A stretch of 22,945 nucleotides of DNA from a virus, in the IMG/VR virus record IMGVR_UViG_3300023184_000543, positions 1 to 22,945 of that record; one strand, written 5' to 3'. Shown here in pieces: positions 7,316 through 13,358 of this stretch. How positions within the stretch are numbered: position 1 is the first letter of the stretch; each line of letters begins with the position of its first letter. A model generated the notes under the pieces. That model saw only the letters and a program-made list of their open reading frames with translations, had not been told where the DNA came from and made no database searches. A program made the position numbers and the translations under genes.

Positions 7316-7516
7316 TTAATCTTTTTTTAAATTATCAATCATAGTCCAATAACCAATTCCTGCTGGTATAATTAGTAATAAACTACTAATTATAACACAT
7401 ATAATTTTTGTTATTGCAGTGGTATTTGGAGACATTTCTACATGATATGCAGATAAACCAAAAGTAATAGCTAAAGTTATTAATGCTAATTGGTAAATAA
7501 ATTTTAAATTTTTCAT
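7316..7516 (-). CDS. Small two-helix membrane protein, 66 aa
   Basis: Two hydrophobic segments are evident: residues 9-25 (QLALITLAITFGLSAY) and 35-59 (ITKIICVIISSLLLIIPAGI), joined by a short polar loop and followed by a basic tail (DNLKKD). It would sit in the host inner membrane. Its stop is 9 nt before the ATPase start, so the two are probably co-translated, which may mean the ATPase acts near the membrane. No family is recognised; small membrane proteins of this kind in phages often serve in superinfection exclusion or lysis, but nothing here decides that. Confidence 0.75.
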   Translation of the reverse strand: MKNLKFIYQLALITLAITFGLSAYHVEMSPNTTAITKIICVIISSLLLIIPAGIGYWTMIDNLKKD

Positions 7517-7615
7517 TTTTTTAGTTTAAATTGTTAATAATATAAACATTAAGGGTTTATTATTCTGCCTGTTTTAAAGGTTGGGGATGCATTTACCTCC
7601 ATTAATATTTATTAT

Positions 7616-8149
7616 TTAGTCTTCATCAGCATTAAACAATTTGTCTAAATCTGCATTATCTGGATTATCCAACACTTTTACTTTGATATCATTGTAAAAT
7701 TTATCAAAATCTCCGTTAGCATCTCTTACATATTCTGATAACATTCTGATAGGAGTGAGTTTAACTTCTAAAGCAAGTTTCTTAAGTGCTTTAATCATTT
7801 CATTTTCTTCTTCACCATTCTCTTTAGTTAAAAGTTCATCTACTTTTTCTTTATCATTTATATATGCATATGCACCAAGAAGATTCTCAGTGATTTCATT
7901 AAAATATAATAAAGAAAAAACTGTCATTTCATCAGTTTTCATCAATGGCATTAAAGTTTCTAAACATCCACTTAATGTTGTCATACTGTGAGGTGCTTCA
8001 TCTTGATTATCAAATAGTTGTGTAGCTAATATCTTAGGACTCAAACTACTGAACATTAATGCTAGTTTAGCATAAATTAAGTCATCTTTACTCATTCCTA
8101 ATGAATTACTTAGGTTTTTTGCTGAATGGTTAAAATTAATAGTTAACAT
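7616..8149 (-). CDS. Hypothetical acidic helical protein, 177 aa
   Basis: The protein is almost wholly helical and acidic, with a hydrophobic core region (GMSKDDLIYAKLALMFSSLS) and an Asp-rich end (DNPDNADLDKLFNADED). No motif is recognised. Base composition is somewhat less AT-rich than in the surroundings. The 99 nt downstream contain a weak G-rich hairpin (near 7577-7601) but no clear terminator, so transcription may continue into the membrane protein and the AAA+ operon. Confidence 0.75.
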   Translation of the reverse strand: MLTINFNHSAKNLSNSLGMSKDDLIYAKLALMFSSLSPKILATQLFDNQDEAPHSMTTLSGCLETLMPLMKTDEMTVFSLLYFNEITENLLGAYAYINDKEKVDELLTKENGEEENEMIKALKKLALEVKLTPIRMLSEYVRDANGDFDKFYNDIKVKVLDNPDNADLDKLFNADED

Positions 8150-8287
8150 ATTGTTATTGGGGTTTATATATGATTGTAATGTAATTTTTAATGGGTAACT
8201 TTAAATTGTATTTAAAAACACAACAGTACTCAGTAAATATATTTTCTTTTTTTTGCTTCTTTTTTTTCTTTGTTGAAGACTAAACAA

Positions 8288-8521
8288 TTATTTTTTCTGT
8301 CTTTTGTGTCTTGTTGATTGTGCAACTTCATTAGACACAATTTTGGATTGAAGAATATCAATTTCTTTTTGAATTCTTTTTTTATCTACATCAGTTAATT
8401 CAACAGCACCATTTTTGGTGTTTTTATGTTGAAGGTGAAATGTTTCTTGTAGATTATTTAATGCTACAATTCTGCGACTATTAAGTCCACAAAAATTCTG
8501 TCTGTGATTTTTTTGCTTCAT
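8288..8521 (-). CDS. Small basic protein, 77 aa
   Basis: Basic at both ends (MKQKNHRQNFCGLNSRRIVA and STRHKRQKK), with a central helix containing heptad-like Leu/Ile (KKRIQKEIDILQSKI). This suggests a nucleic-acid-binding or scaffolding protein, but no family is recognised. The leader ATTAAAAAAAAACAAGT before the ATG is A-rich. The 138 nt downstream of the stop are poly-purine on the minus strand (AAAGAAAAAAAAGAAGC) and hold no gene. Confidence 0.7.
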   Translation of the reverse strand: MKQKNHRQNFCGLNSRRIVALNNLQETFHLQHKNTKNGAVELTDVDKKRIQKEIDILQSKIVSNEVAQSTRHKRQKK

Positions 8522-8593
8522 ACTTGTTTTTTTTTAATTGTTATTTATTTTATTTATTTTAATAGTTTAATAATCTTTACTGCATCAATAGTG

Positions 8594-8783
8594 CTAATGT
8601 TGATAGAACTCTTTATCTTCAAACCATCTTTCACAAGACATCCAACCATCACTATATGCTCCATCTATCTGTTCCTTCTCCATTTGTTTGGCTTCTTTAT
8701 ATGCTTCTAACATATCATTACCAATAAAGTATTGCATTCTTTCAAGTTCACTAAAAAAATTCAACTGCTGTTTGTTTACTCAT
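8594..8783 (-). pseudogene. Frameshifted small phage protein, MEKEQI family, about 62 aa
   Basis: Translation from the ATG at 8783 gives MSKQTAVEFF and stops at TAG directly after a run of seven T residues (minus strand of 8753-8759). With one T fewer, the frame continues as SELERMQYFIGNDMLEAYKE, AKQMEKEQIDGAYSDGWMSC and ERWFEDKEFYQH, a form typical of small proteins in Bacteroidota phages. The next codon after TAG is TGA, so simple readthrough cannot restore it. It is either a real broken gene, a homopolymer error in the assembly, or a slippage site. The ATG overlaps the upstream stop by 8 nt. Confidence 0.7.
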
Positions 8784-9000
8784 AATCTCTTTTTATTTTT
8801 TCTATAATTGCTTCTGTTATAAATCTACCAACTTCATCTTGAAAATCAGCTGCTTCTGTTTCTGTCTTAAACTCATTCTGAATCCTACCCCACCCTCTAA
8901 CACATGCAACCAACTGATCATCGCCATCACTTTCCCTATTCCAAATGTTTGCGCCATTTTCATCATAGAAAACATCTGATAACCATTGTTTTATATTCAT
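8776..9000 (-). CDS. Conserved phage hypothetical protein, RGWGRIQNEF family, 74 aa
   Basis: The centre, with VRGWGRIQNEFKTETEAADF followed by QDEVGRFITEAI, matches a small family I associate with Bacteroidota phages and prophages; its function is unknown. The N-terminus (MNIKQWLSDVFYDENG) is acidic and aromatic. No membrane segment is present. It overlaps the upstream gene by 4 nt (ATGA) and the frameshifted gene downstream by 8 nt, so it belongs to one run of coupled small genes extending from about 11.6 kb. Confidence 0.82.
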   Translation of the reverse strand: MNIKQWLSDVFYDENGANIWNRESDGDDQLVACVRGWGRIQNEFKTETEAADFQDEVGRFITEAIIEKIKRDYE

Positions 9001-9110
9001 TTGTATTTGTTTATAAGGGTTTGTAAATCTGCAACGAATACCACTTCATCTAAGCCATCTGTATACTTTTCTTGACTTATTAATAACTCCAACTCTTCAA
9101 CGGGTATCAT
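8997..9110 (-). CDS. Small conserved phage peptide, 37 aa
   Basis: MIPVEELELLISQEKYTDGL followed by DEVVFVADLQTLINKYK is a plausible small protein with an N-terminal and a C-terminal helix. The frame is open upstream to 9281, but that part overlaps the well-supported gene 9097-9342 on the same strand in another frame, so I take the ATG at 9110, which overlaps that gene's stop by 14 nt. It ends with a 4-nt overlap into the next gene. Confidence 0.6.
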   Translation of the reverse strand: MIPVEELELLISQEKYTDGLDEVVFVADLQTLINKYK

Positions 9111-9342
9111 CTTCGGGGGTTGGTAGGAAGAATGAGGAGATATTAACTGTTGGTAAAATTGTTCTATTATCACCATACCATACACCTTCTTCAAATCCAT
9201 AATATTTAGAATGCCCTCTTGTCTCAATATGTTCTTCACTTGCAGCATTAAGTACATTATGTAAGTCTTCAAGGCTACCATTGTTTATTACCATTATTTC
9301 TCCGTTCCTAAGTTTTTCTACTAATTCTTGATTTATATTCAT
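9097..9342 (-). CDS. Conserved phage hypothetical protein, LPTVNISSFF family, 81 aa
   Basis: The layout LVEKLRNGEIMVINNGSLED near the start and RTILPTVNISSFFLP near the end belongs to a small protein family frequent in Bacteroidota phages; the function is unknown. The frame is open 8 codons further, but those codons are the conserved leader plus the coding end of the previous gene. The ATG at 9342 follows the leader ACAATTTAAAAAGAAATAAT exactly, one nucleotide after the upstream stop. Confidence 0.8.
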   Translation of the reverse strand: MNINQELVEKLRNGEIMVINNGSLEDLHNVLNAASEEHIETRGHSKYYGFEEGVWYGDNRTILPTVNISSFFLPTPEDDTR

Positions 9343-9362
9343 ATTATTTCTTTTTAAATTGT
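9340..9362 (-). repeat. Conserved start-associated leader, copy 2
   Basis: ACAATTTAAAAAGAAATAAT followed by ATG. Other copies: 11-33, 10265-10287 (one mismatch), 10521-10543 and 10704-10726, always ending in a start codon. Here it also codes for the end (QFKKK-stop) of the upstream gene. Confidence 0.85.
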
Positions 9363-9607
9363 TCAAATAATTCTTTTGTTGTATAGTATTTCATATCTAA
9401 ACCAATCCAATTATCTTTAGATGCAGTTTGAAAATCTTTGATTCTAATCCATTCAGCAAACTCAATAGCCTCACTATACATTCTTTCAGCTTGCCATTTA
9501 GCACCTGCTATAAAAGCAATTTCTGTTTGTTGTTTTTCTGCTTCACTTAAATATATTCCACCCCAAACATATATTTCAGCAGCTTCTTCTAATTCTTTTT
9601 TATTCAT
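9344..9607 (-). CDS. GAKWQxERMYSE-domain protein, paralog 1, 87 aa
   Basis: This is one of three related proteins in a row. The shared plan is an N-terminal LEEAAEIY helix, the core FIAGAKWQAERMYSE (about residues 31-46), and the C-terminal end LFEQFKKK. The family is common in Bacteroidota phages and prophages and has no known function; the core looks like an amphipathic helix with aromatic and basic residues. In this copy the usual EEEV after the core is replaced by AIEFAEWIRIKDF. The start overlaps the upstream zinc-ribbon gene by 8 nt. Confidence 0.82.
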   Translation of the reverse strand: MNKKELEEAAEIYVWGGIYLSEAEKQQTEIAFIAGAKWQAERMYSEAIEFAEWIRIKDFQTASKDNWIGLDMKYYTTKELFEQFKKK

Positions 9608-9791
9608 AATCTTCTTTATCTATAACATTAGTTTCACTTTTACAATCAAAGCACCATTCTAAAGTAGTACCTGAATCAGCAGAATAAATTTCTTCTGTAT
9701 TTACATTAACCCATTTACATCTAGCAACTTCTTCTGAACCACATTCTTTACACACTTGTAAATAAGTACTGAGTGTTTCTTGTTTATTCAT
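9600..9791 (-). CDS. Small zinc-ribbon protein, 63 aa
   Basis: Two Cys pairs, CKEC (residues 14-17) and CFDC (47-50), frame an antiparallel stretch (VARCKWVNVNTEEIYSADSG), forming a zinc ribbon. The form is familiar from small Bacteroidota phage proteins annotated only as hypothetical. Zinc ribbons of this size commonly bind nucleic acid or contact RNA polymerase, which here is inference. The gene is separated by 2 nt from the upstream stop and overlaps the downstream start by 8 nt. Confidence 0.8.
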   Translation of the reverse strand: MNKQETLSTYLQVCKECGSEEVARCKWVNVNTEEIYSADSGTTLEWCFDCKSETNVIDKEDYE

Positions 9792-9793
9792 AT

Positions 9794-10267
9794 CTATCTT
9801 TTTATGTACCTATTTAATTGTGACCATACTTCCCAAGCTCTACTATTAAAATCAGGTCTTTCTAAGCTCCAACCTGTTTCCTTAAAAGGATTAGAACAAC
9901 AATAATCTACTGTTTTATGAGGAGTTTTTACTCTAACTCTAAAATCTATCATATTACCTGTAAAAGATACTTTTTCAACTTCATAAAGAATTACTTCTCT
10001 TCTCCAGTCAAAACTGAGTAAGCATTTTAAAACAAAATCTTCTTCTTTGTTTTTAATACCCAATCTAAGCCTATTAAATTCTAACTCTTTTTGTTGTTTT
10101 TTGTTAGTAGGCTCAATAAACATAAAATTATATACAGGAAAATCTTCAAGAGTAGTTTCTTGTTTAGCTTTTTCATAATAACCTTCACCATAATTAGTTC
10201 TTGGATGATTATCTTCTATACTATCAGGAGATGGGTCTTCATTTTCAAATTCTAAATTATTATTCAT
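9794..10267 (-). CDS. Hypothetical protein, 157 aa
   Basis: I do not recognise this protein. It has an acidic disordered start (FENEDPSPDSIEDNHPRTNY), then an alpha-beta fold with a basic WRREVILYEVEKVSFTGNMI strand region, two adjacent Cys (DYCCSNPFKETGW) and a C-terminal Trp-rich helix (RAWEVWSQLNRYIKR). The ATG at 10267 directly follows the conserved leader (10265-10287, one T to C change) and is one nucleotide after the upstream stop; a longer frame to 10327 would merely read through that leader. Confidence 0.75.
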   Translation of the reverse strand: MNNNLEFENEDPSPDSIEDNHPRTNYGEGYYEKAKQETTLEDFPVYNFMFIEPTNKKQQKELEFNRLRLGIKNKEEDFVLKCLLSFDWRREVILYEVEKVSFTGNMIDFRVRVKTPHKTVDYCCSNPFKETGWSLERPDFNSRAWEVWSQLNRYIKR

Positions 10268-10287
10268 ATTATTTCTTTTTGAATTGT
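10265..10287 (-). repeat. Conserved start-associated leader, copy 3
   Basis: ACAATTCAAAAAGAAATAAT then ATG. It differs from the other copies at one base, a synonymous Phe codon change (TTT to TTC) in the overlapping end of the upstream gene. Confidence 0.82.
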
Positions 10288-10523
10288 TCAAACCAGATTT
10301 TGTTTTCTTCCATATCATTTTTATCAATATATTGATATATGAAAGTTTCTAAATATTTAGTATGGTGCTCTAATATTTCTAACACTTCTTCCTCACTATA
10401 CATTCTTTCTATTTGCCATTTAGCACCTGTTATAAAACCTAATTCAACATTAGTTTTTTCCATAAAATGTTTAGTGCCATCTTTTGTATAATTTTCAGCA
10501 GCTTCTTCAAGTGTTTCTTTCAT
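10269..10523 (-). CDS. GAKWQxERMYSE-domain protein, paralog 2, 84 aa
   Basis: The protein has the same plan as the gene at 9344: MKETLEEAAENYTKDG at the start, FITGAKWQIERMYSEEEV in the middle and WFEQFKKK at the end. The middle helix after the core (LEILEHHTKYLETFIYQYID) differs from the sister copies, so only the start, core and end are conserved. The start follows the conserved leader at 10521-10543. The function is unknown. Confidence 0.85.
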   Translation of the reverse strand: MKETLEEAAENYTKDGTKHFMEKTNVELGFITGAKWQIERMYSEEEVLEILEHHTKYLETFIYQYIDKNDMEENKIWFEQFKKK

Positions 10524-10543
10524 ATTATTTCTTTTTAAATTGT
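10521..10543 (-). repeat. Conserved start-associated leader, copy 4 (non-coding context)
   Basis: This copy is identical to copies 2 and 5 but lies after the stop of a small membrane protein, so it is not translated as part of that gene. The reading KQFKKK-stop is still present in the DNA, like a remnant of a paralog's end. It runs into the 12-bp palindrome TTGTTTAAACAA. Confidence 0.82.
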
Positions 10544-10553
10544 TTAAACAATA

Positions 10554-10706
10554 TTAATGTATTTTAGTGAATCTAAACCATCCTATAAGAAACATAAACA
10601 TCATTGGTACAGAAGGGCATTCTCTCATAATAGAATAACCATTGATACTAACTAATACTATTATACCTAACCAAAAGGGATAATACTTTAAAAACTTTTG
10701 CTTCAT
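10554..10706 (-). CDS. Small two-helix membrane protein, 50 aa
   Basis: This short gene encodes MKQKFLKYYPFWLGIIVLVS followed by INGYSIMREC, and then PSVPMMFMFLIGWFRFTKIH. There are two hydrophobic segments (FWLGIIVLVSING and MMFMFLIGWF) with positively charged ends, so both ends probably face the cytoplasm. It starts one nucleotide after the upstream stop, with the conserved leader at 10704-10726. It appears inserted between two members of the ERMYSE family. No family is recognised. Confidence 0.72.
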   Translation of the reverse strand: MKQKFLKYYPFWLGIIVLVSINGYSIMRECPSVPMMFMFLIGWFRFTKIH

Positions 10707-10726
10707 ATTATTTCTTTTTAAATTGT
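10704..10726 (-). repeat. Conserved start-associated leader, copy 5
   Basis: ACAATTTAAAAAGAAATAAT then ATG, here also coding for the QFKKK end of the 303-aa upstream gene. Confidence 0.85.
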
Positions 10727-11619
10727 TCAAACATTTTAATTGTAAAGTCTTTTATTCTGGTATATGGGATGTTAACTTTATCATTTATAGTTCTTTGTAT
10801 AAACATACCTTCTTCACAAGAGAGTTTAATTATTTCTTTGACTTCTTCCTCACTATACATTCTTTCAGCCATGTATTTAGCACCATTGATAAATGCTTTT
10901 CTTTTTTTAAAGCAATCAACATCTCTATTATAATGCCATTCAGGTTTATCTAAAGGATTTGAAGGAAATTCTCTATAAAAATTTATGGCAGCTTCTTCAA
11001 GTGTTTCTTGTTTAGGTTCTTCTAATGGACTACAATCACAATAGCTTGTATGACCACAATAACACTTAATCTGTTTAGGATCTAATGCACCCTTCAAAGA
11101 CATATAGTTTTTGGCTCTTTGTTTAGCTTCTTCTTGTGGAATGATTGGTTTGTACTTATAAATTGTTATTGTACTATAACTACTTCCAGGTTTATTATTA
11201 ATCTGTTCTTCTTCAACCTCAACTTCCTCACAACTTGGATTATTAACAAACCATTCTAAAAACTCATCATCAATACTCTGAACACCATCTTCAATTAAGT
11301 CTTGGTCTGTTGTTAGAATGATTTTACATCCTTCATCTATATAAATAAAACCCGAAGATAAAATTAAAACTTTACCATTTTTAGGGTCTATTTTACATTC
11401 TATAACTTTGTCAATATGATTAATCCAAGTTTTATCTCTATCATTTGCTATAATGTAAAAATCTTTATCTCCTTCTTTAATTTCTTCATCAGAAGTGATG
11501 TAGATGTTTTGACTACTAATAGTATTTTTACCAAAATTCAAGTCACATAAAACTAAACCTGAATTTCCTAAATGTAACCTACTTGGTTTATCTGTTGGTA
11601 TAATGTGTATATTTTTCAT
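10708..11619 (-). CDS. Two-part phage protein: KNIHIIPTDKPSRL domain fused to ERMYSE domain, 303 aa
   Basis: Residues 1 to about 165 are a family often seen in Bacteroidota phages, with MKNIHIIPTDKPSRLHLG, YITSDEEIKEGD, IILTTDQDLIEDGVQSIDDE and FLEWFVNNPSCEEVEV. A Cys-rich linker (CYCGHTSYCDC) could bind zinc. The last 100 residues repeat the family seen at 9344 and 10269: ETLEEAAINFY, FINGAKYMAERMYSEEEVKE and MFEQFKKK. It is therefore a fusion of two phage modules. Neither has a known function. It is the first gene of the cluster, following a terminator. Confidence 0.87.
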   Translation of the reverse strand: MKNIHIIPTDKPSRLHLGNSGLVLCDLNFGKNTISSQNIYITSDEEIKEGDKDFYIIANDRDKTWINHIDKVIECKIDPKNGKVLILSSGFIYIDEGCKIILTTDQDLIEDGVQSIDDEFLEWFVNNPSCEEVEVEEEQINNKPGSSYSTITIYKYKPIIPQEEAKQRAKNYMSLKGALDPKQIKCYCGHTSYCDCSPLEEPKQETLEEAAINFYREFPSNPLDKPEWHYNRDVDCFKKRKAFINGAKYMAERMYSEEEVKEIIKLSCEEGMFIQRTINDKVNIPYTRIKDFTIKMFEQFKKK

Positions 11620-11645
11620 AATTTTTTATTTTTATAATATTTGTA

Positions 11646-11681
11646 AAAAAGAGGAAGAATGTGTATATTCTCCCTCTTTTT
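11646..11681 (-). terminator. Terminator hairpin after the ParB-like gene
   Basis: On the minus strand AAAAAGAGGGAGAAT and ATTCTTCCTCTTTTT pair over 15 bp (one G-U) around a 6-nt loop; the stem's right arm ends in the U tract. Confidence 0.88.
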
Positions 11682-11688
11682 ATGATTA

Positions 11689-12522
11689 TTAATTCATACG
11701 CTTGAGAAAATCTGCAAGTGTATCTTTATCTATTGTAACAAACTTCAGTTGTGGAGCATGTTTTTTAAGAACTGCACAAAATTTAACATGATCATAATCC
11801 TTTTTAGAATTTAAATAATCAACATAAGCTGAAACAAACAATTTATTACTCATTCTATCCATACGTGGAATAATTTTAAGAACATCAGTGATGTAATCAA
11901 GTGTAATTATTGCTTGTTTTTCATTTAAAACATTAAATAAACCTGTTTTAATTATTTTACTCATATTTTCACCATTATGATGACTAACAGCACCACGGTG
12001 TAAAATACTTGAAAGTTGTTGAATTTCAAGATCATAAGTATTAAAATGATTCATTAGTATTTTATAATCAGGAACAATATAAGTCCAAGCTTGAATATAA
12101 TCTAACAAAGTCCAAGATTTACTAGAACTATTTAACAATGCTATCACTTCTACAAGATCTGCATCATTATTTATTGTGATTTCTACATATGGAAAATCCA
12201 AATTATTACGTAAAAGTGCGTGATACAAATGTTGACCATCTATAATGTATGTTCCTTCTTTACCTAAATAAGTAAAGTTAGCTACTACAATAGGTCTAAT
12301 AACACCCATTCTATTAATACTTTTTGCAAGAGCTGTAACTTGTGCTGGAATAATTCTTCTATTCAAAGCAACAAGAAAATCAAATCCTTTACCATCTTTA
12401 GGCATCACTTTAAGATTTAATAAATTTACTTGTCTAACTTTTTTAACAATTTGCTTTGGTGTTTCTACCTCTATTGTTGTTGTTTTTGCTGTTTTTTTTG
12501 CTGTTTTTGCTGTTGTTTTCAT
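11689..12522 (-). CDS. ParB/sulfiredoxin-fold DNA-binding protein, 277 aa
   Basis: After a Lys/Thr/Ala-rich tail (MKTTAKTAKKTAKTTTIE) comes a ParB-like N-terminal domain: NRRIIPAQVTALAKSINRMG (about 54-73), VIRPIVVANF, and the signature YIIDGQHLYHALL (about 92-104). The DGQH motif is typical of the ParB/Srx superfamily, whose members bind DNA, use CTP or act as nucleases. A helical region (SKSWTLLDYIQAW onward) may be a DNA-reading domain. It may partition, organise or silence phage DNA. No ParA is seen here. A 15-bp tandem repeat lies directly upstream. Confidence 0.82.
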   Translation of the reverse strand: MKTTAKTAKKTAKTTTIEVETPKQIVKKVRQVNLLNLKVMPKDGKGFDFLVALNRRIIPAQVTALAKSINRMGVIRPIVVANFTYLGKEGTYIIDGQHLYHALLRNNLDFPYVEITINNDADLVEVIALLNSSSKSWTLLDYIQAWTYIVPDYKILMNHFNTYDLEIQQLSSILHRGAVSHHNGENMSKIIKTGLFNVLNEKQAIITLDYITDVLKIIPRMDRMSNKLFVSAYVDYLNSKKDYDHVKFCAVLKKHAPQLKFVTIDKDTLADFLKRMN

Positions 12523-12537
12523 TTTTTTTAATTTTTA

Positions 12538-12572
12538 ATTGTGAAACTTTTTATTGTGAAACTTTTTATTGT
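12538..12572. repeat. 15-bp tandem repeat upstream of the ParB-like gene
   Basis: ATTGTGAAACTTTTT is present twice in tandem (12538-12552, 12553-12567), followed by a partial third copy ATTGT. It lies 16 nt upstream of the start codon and could be an operator or binding site for the protein itself. Confidence 0.8.
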
Positions 12573-12593
12573 ATTGTTATATAATGTAATTAA

Positions 12594-12627
12594 AAAAAGG
12601 GATTTGATGCTATCTCCTCCCCTTTTT
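12594..12627 (-). terminator. Probable terminator after gene 12661
   Basis: AAAAAGGG (12594-12601) pairs with CCCTTTTT (12620-12627) around an 18-nt loop; on the minus strand it ends in a run of seven T residues. The long loop makes it weaker than the others. Confidence 0.6.
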
Positions 12628-12660
12628 CTCTCTCTCACATTTTAAAACAAAAACAAAATC

Positions 12661-12822
12661 TTAAATACTATATTTAACTTTATACATAATGCTTTTTCCT
12701 ACATTTTGACATGACATGATAGTCATATCTCTAAATTTCTTGGTGATGTAAGCAAACCAAGATTGAAATTCTCTTGCTGATTTAAATAGCAAGTTTTTGA
12801 TTGAAAACTTTTGTTTTTTCAT
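12661..12822 (-). CDS. Small basic hypothetical protein, 53 aa
   Basis: The basic peptide starts MKKQKFSIKNLLFKSAREFQ and has a Trp/Tyr-containing middle (SWFAYITKKFRDM). It may be a small nucleic-acid- or membrane-associated protein; no family is recognised. The start at 12822 has the leader TTAAAAACAAAACA that recurs before other genes of this arm. An open extension to 12900 would cross the copy of the tRNA 3' end at 12867-12882 and is rejected. Confidence 0.6.
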   Translation of the reverse strand: MKKQKFSIKNLLFKSAREFQSWFAYITKKFRDMTIMSCQNVGKSIMYKVKYSI

Positions 12823-12866
12823 TGTTTTGTTTTTAATTGTTAATTTAAATTGTTTATAATGTTTTG

Positions 12867-12882
12867 TAGTCAGGACAGGATT
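12867..12882. repeat. Distal copy of the tRNA 3' end
   Basis: The plus strand reads TAGTCAGGACAGGATT, against TAGTCAGGACAAGGATT at the tRNA 3' end (13358-13374): identical except for one missing A. Read as tRNA, this copy would give a T stem without the bulge. The stop codon of the PD-(D/E)XK gene lies partly inside it (12881-12883). Confidence 0.8.
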
Positions 12883-13261
12883 ATATTTTATATTTCTCAT
12901 AAGTATTTCTTTGTGATTTCCTATGAGGATATAGTTTTACAGTCTTACCTTTAATTTCTTTTACTGGTATTTTATACCAAGCATTTTCTGGTATAACATA
13001 AATTGCTACATAATCAATATCTTTTTCTGTATACTGATATTTTGAATCACTACCAGAACAAACAAGACAATTATAACAATCCATACCAGAAGAAGTTTCT
13101 TTTCTTGATGTAGATTTAATTTGCACTCTTTCAAGATTAGTTTTTGTATCTACAATTAAATCATATTTAGCATTATCCCCAAAAGGTTTTGATACAATAT
13201 AACCTAATTCATGATTTAATAACATAAATCTTAATTCAGCAGAATCTCCTTGATGTTTCAT
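12881..13261 (-). CDS. PD-(D/E)XK endonuclease, group I intron/homing type, 126 aa
   Basis: The fold's core is visible: QGDSAELRFMLLNHELGYIV (an early Glu on helix 1), KYDLIVD (the catalytic Asp) and RVQIKST (the QxK form of the (D/E)XK motif), followed by a Cys-bearing insertion (CYNCLVCSG) and DIDYVAIYVIP. This size and order resemble the PD-(D/E)XK homing endonucleases such as I-Ssp6803I, which is encoded in a tRNA intron. Here the gene lies directly downstream of a tRNA and ends inside a copy of that tRNA's 3' end. No intron is seen in the tRNA. A Holliday-junction or restriction-like role is a less likely alternative. Confidence 0.8.
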   Translation of the reverse strand: MKHQGDSAELRFMLLNHELGYIVSKPFGDNAKYDLIVDTKTNLERVQIKSTSRKETSSGMDCYNCLVCSGSDSKYQYTEKDIDYVAIYVIPENAWYKIPVKEIKGKTVKLYPHRKSQRNTYEKYKI

Positions 13262-13300
13262 AATTTATTTTTAACATTATATATCAAAAATTGTACCAAA

Positions 13301-13342
13301 TCAGGACAGATGGTAAACCTGTCAAATTAATGACAGGTTTAC
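13301..13342. repeat. Hairpin and degenerate third tRNA 3'-end copy
   Basis: GTAAACCTGTC (13313-13323) and GACAGGTTTAC (13332-13342) form a perfect 11-bp stem with an 8-nt loop. On the minus strand the stem's second arm leads into ACAGG-TTTACCA-TCTGT-CCTGATT, which mimics a T arm plus acceptor end. No U tract follows on either strand. Confidence 0.65.
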
Positions 13343-13358
13343 AATTATCTATCCATTT

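Noticed and set aside
8750-8783. TAG read as an amino acid, as in some crAss-like phages
   Set aside because: The codon after this TAG is TGA, and TAG correctly ends other genes (5192, 9794, 13439), so reassignment is not supported.
8997-9281. A 94-residue reading from ATG at 9281
   Set aside because: Its first 57 codons overlap the well-supported gene 9097-9342 on the same strand in another frame; only the part from ATG at 9110 looks like a real protein.
12661-12900. Start of the 53-aa gene at 12900
   Set aside because: The extra 26 codons cross the tRNA 3'-end repeat, and the ATG at 12822 has the typical leader of this arm.
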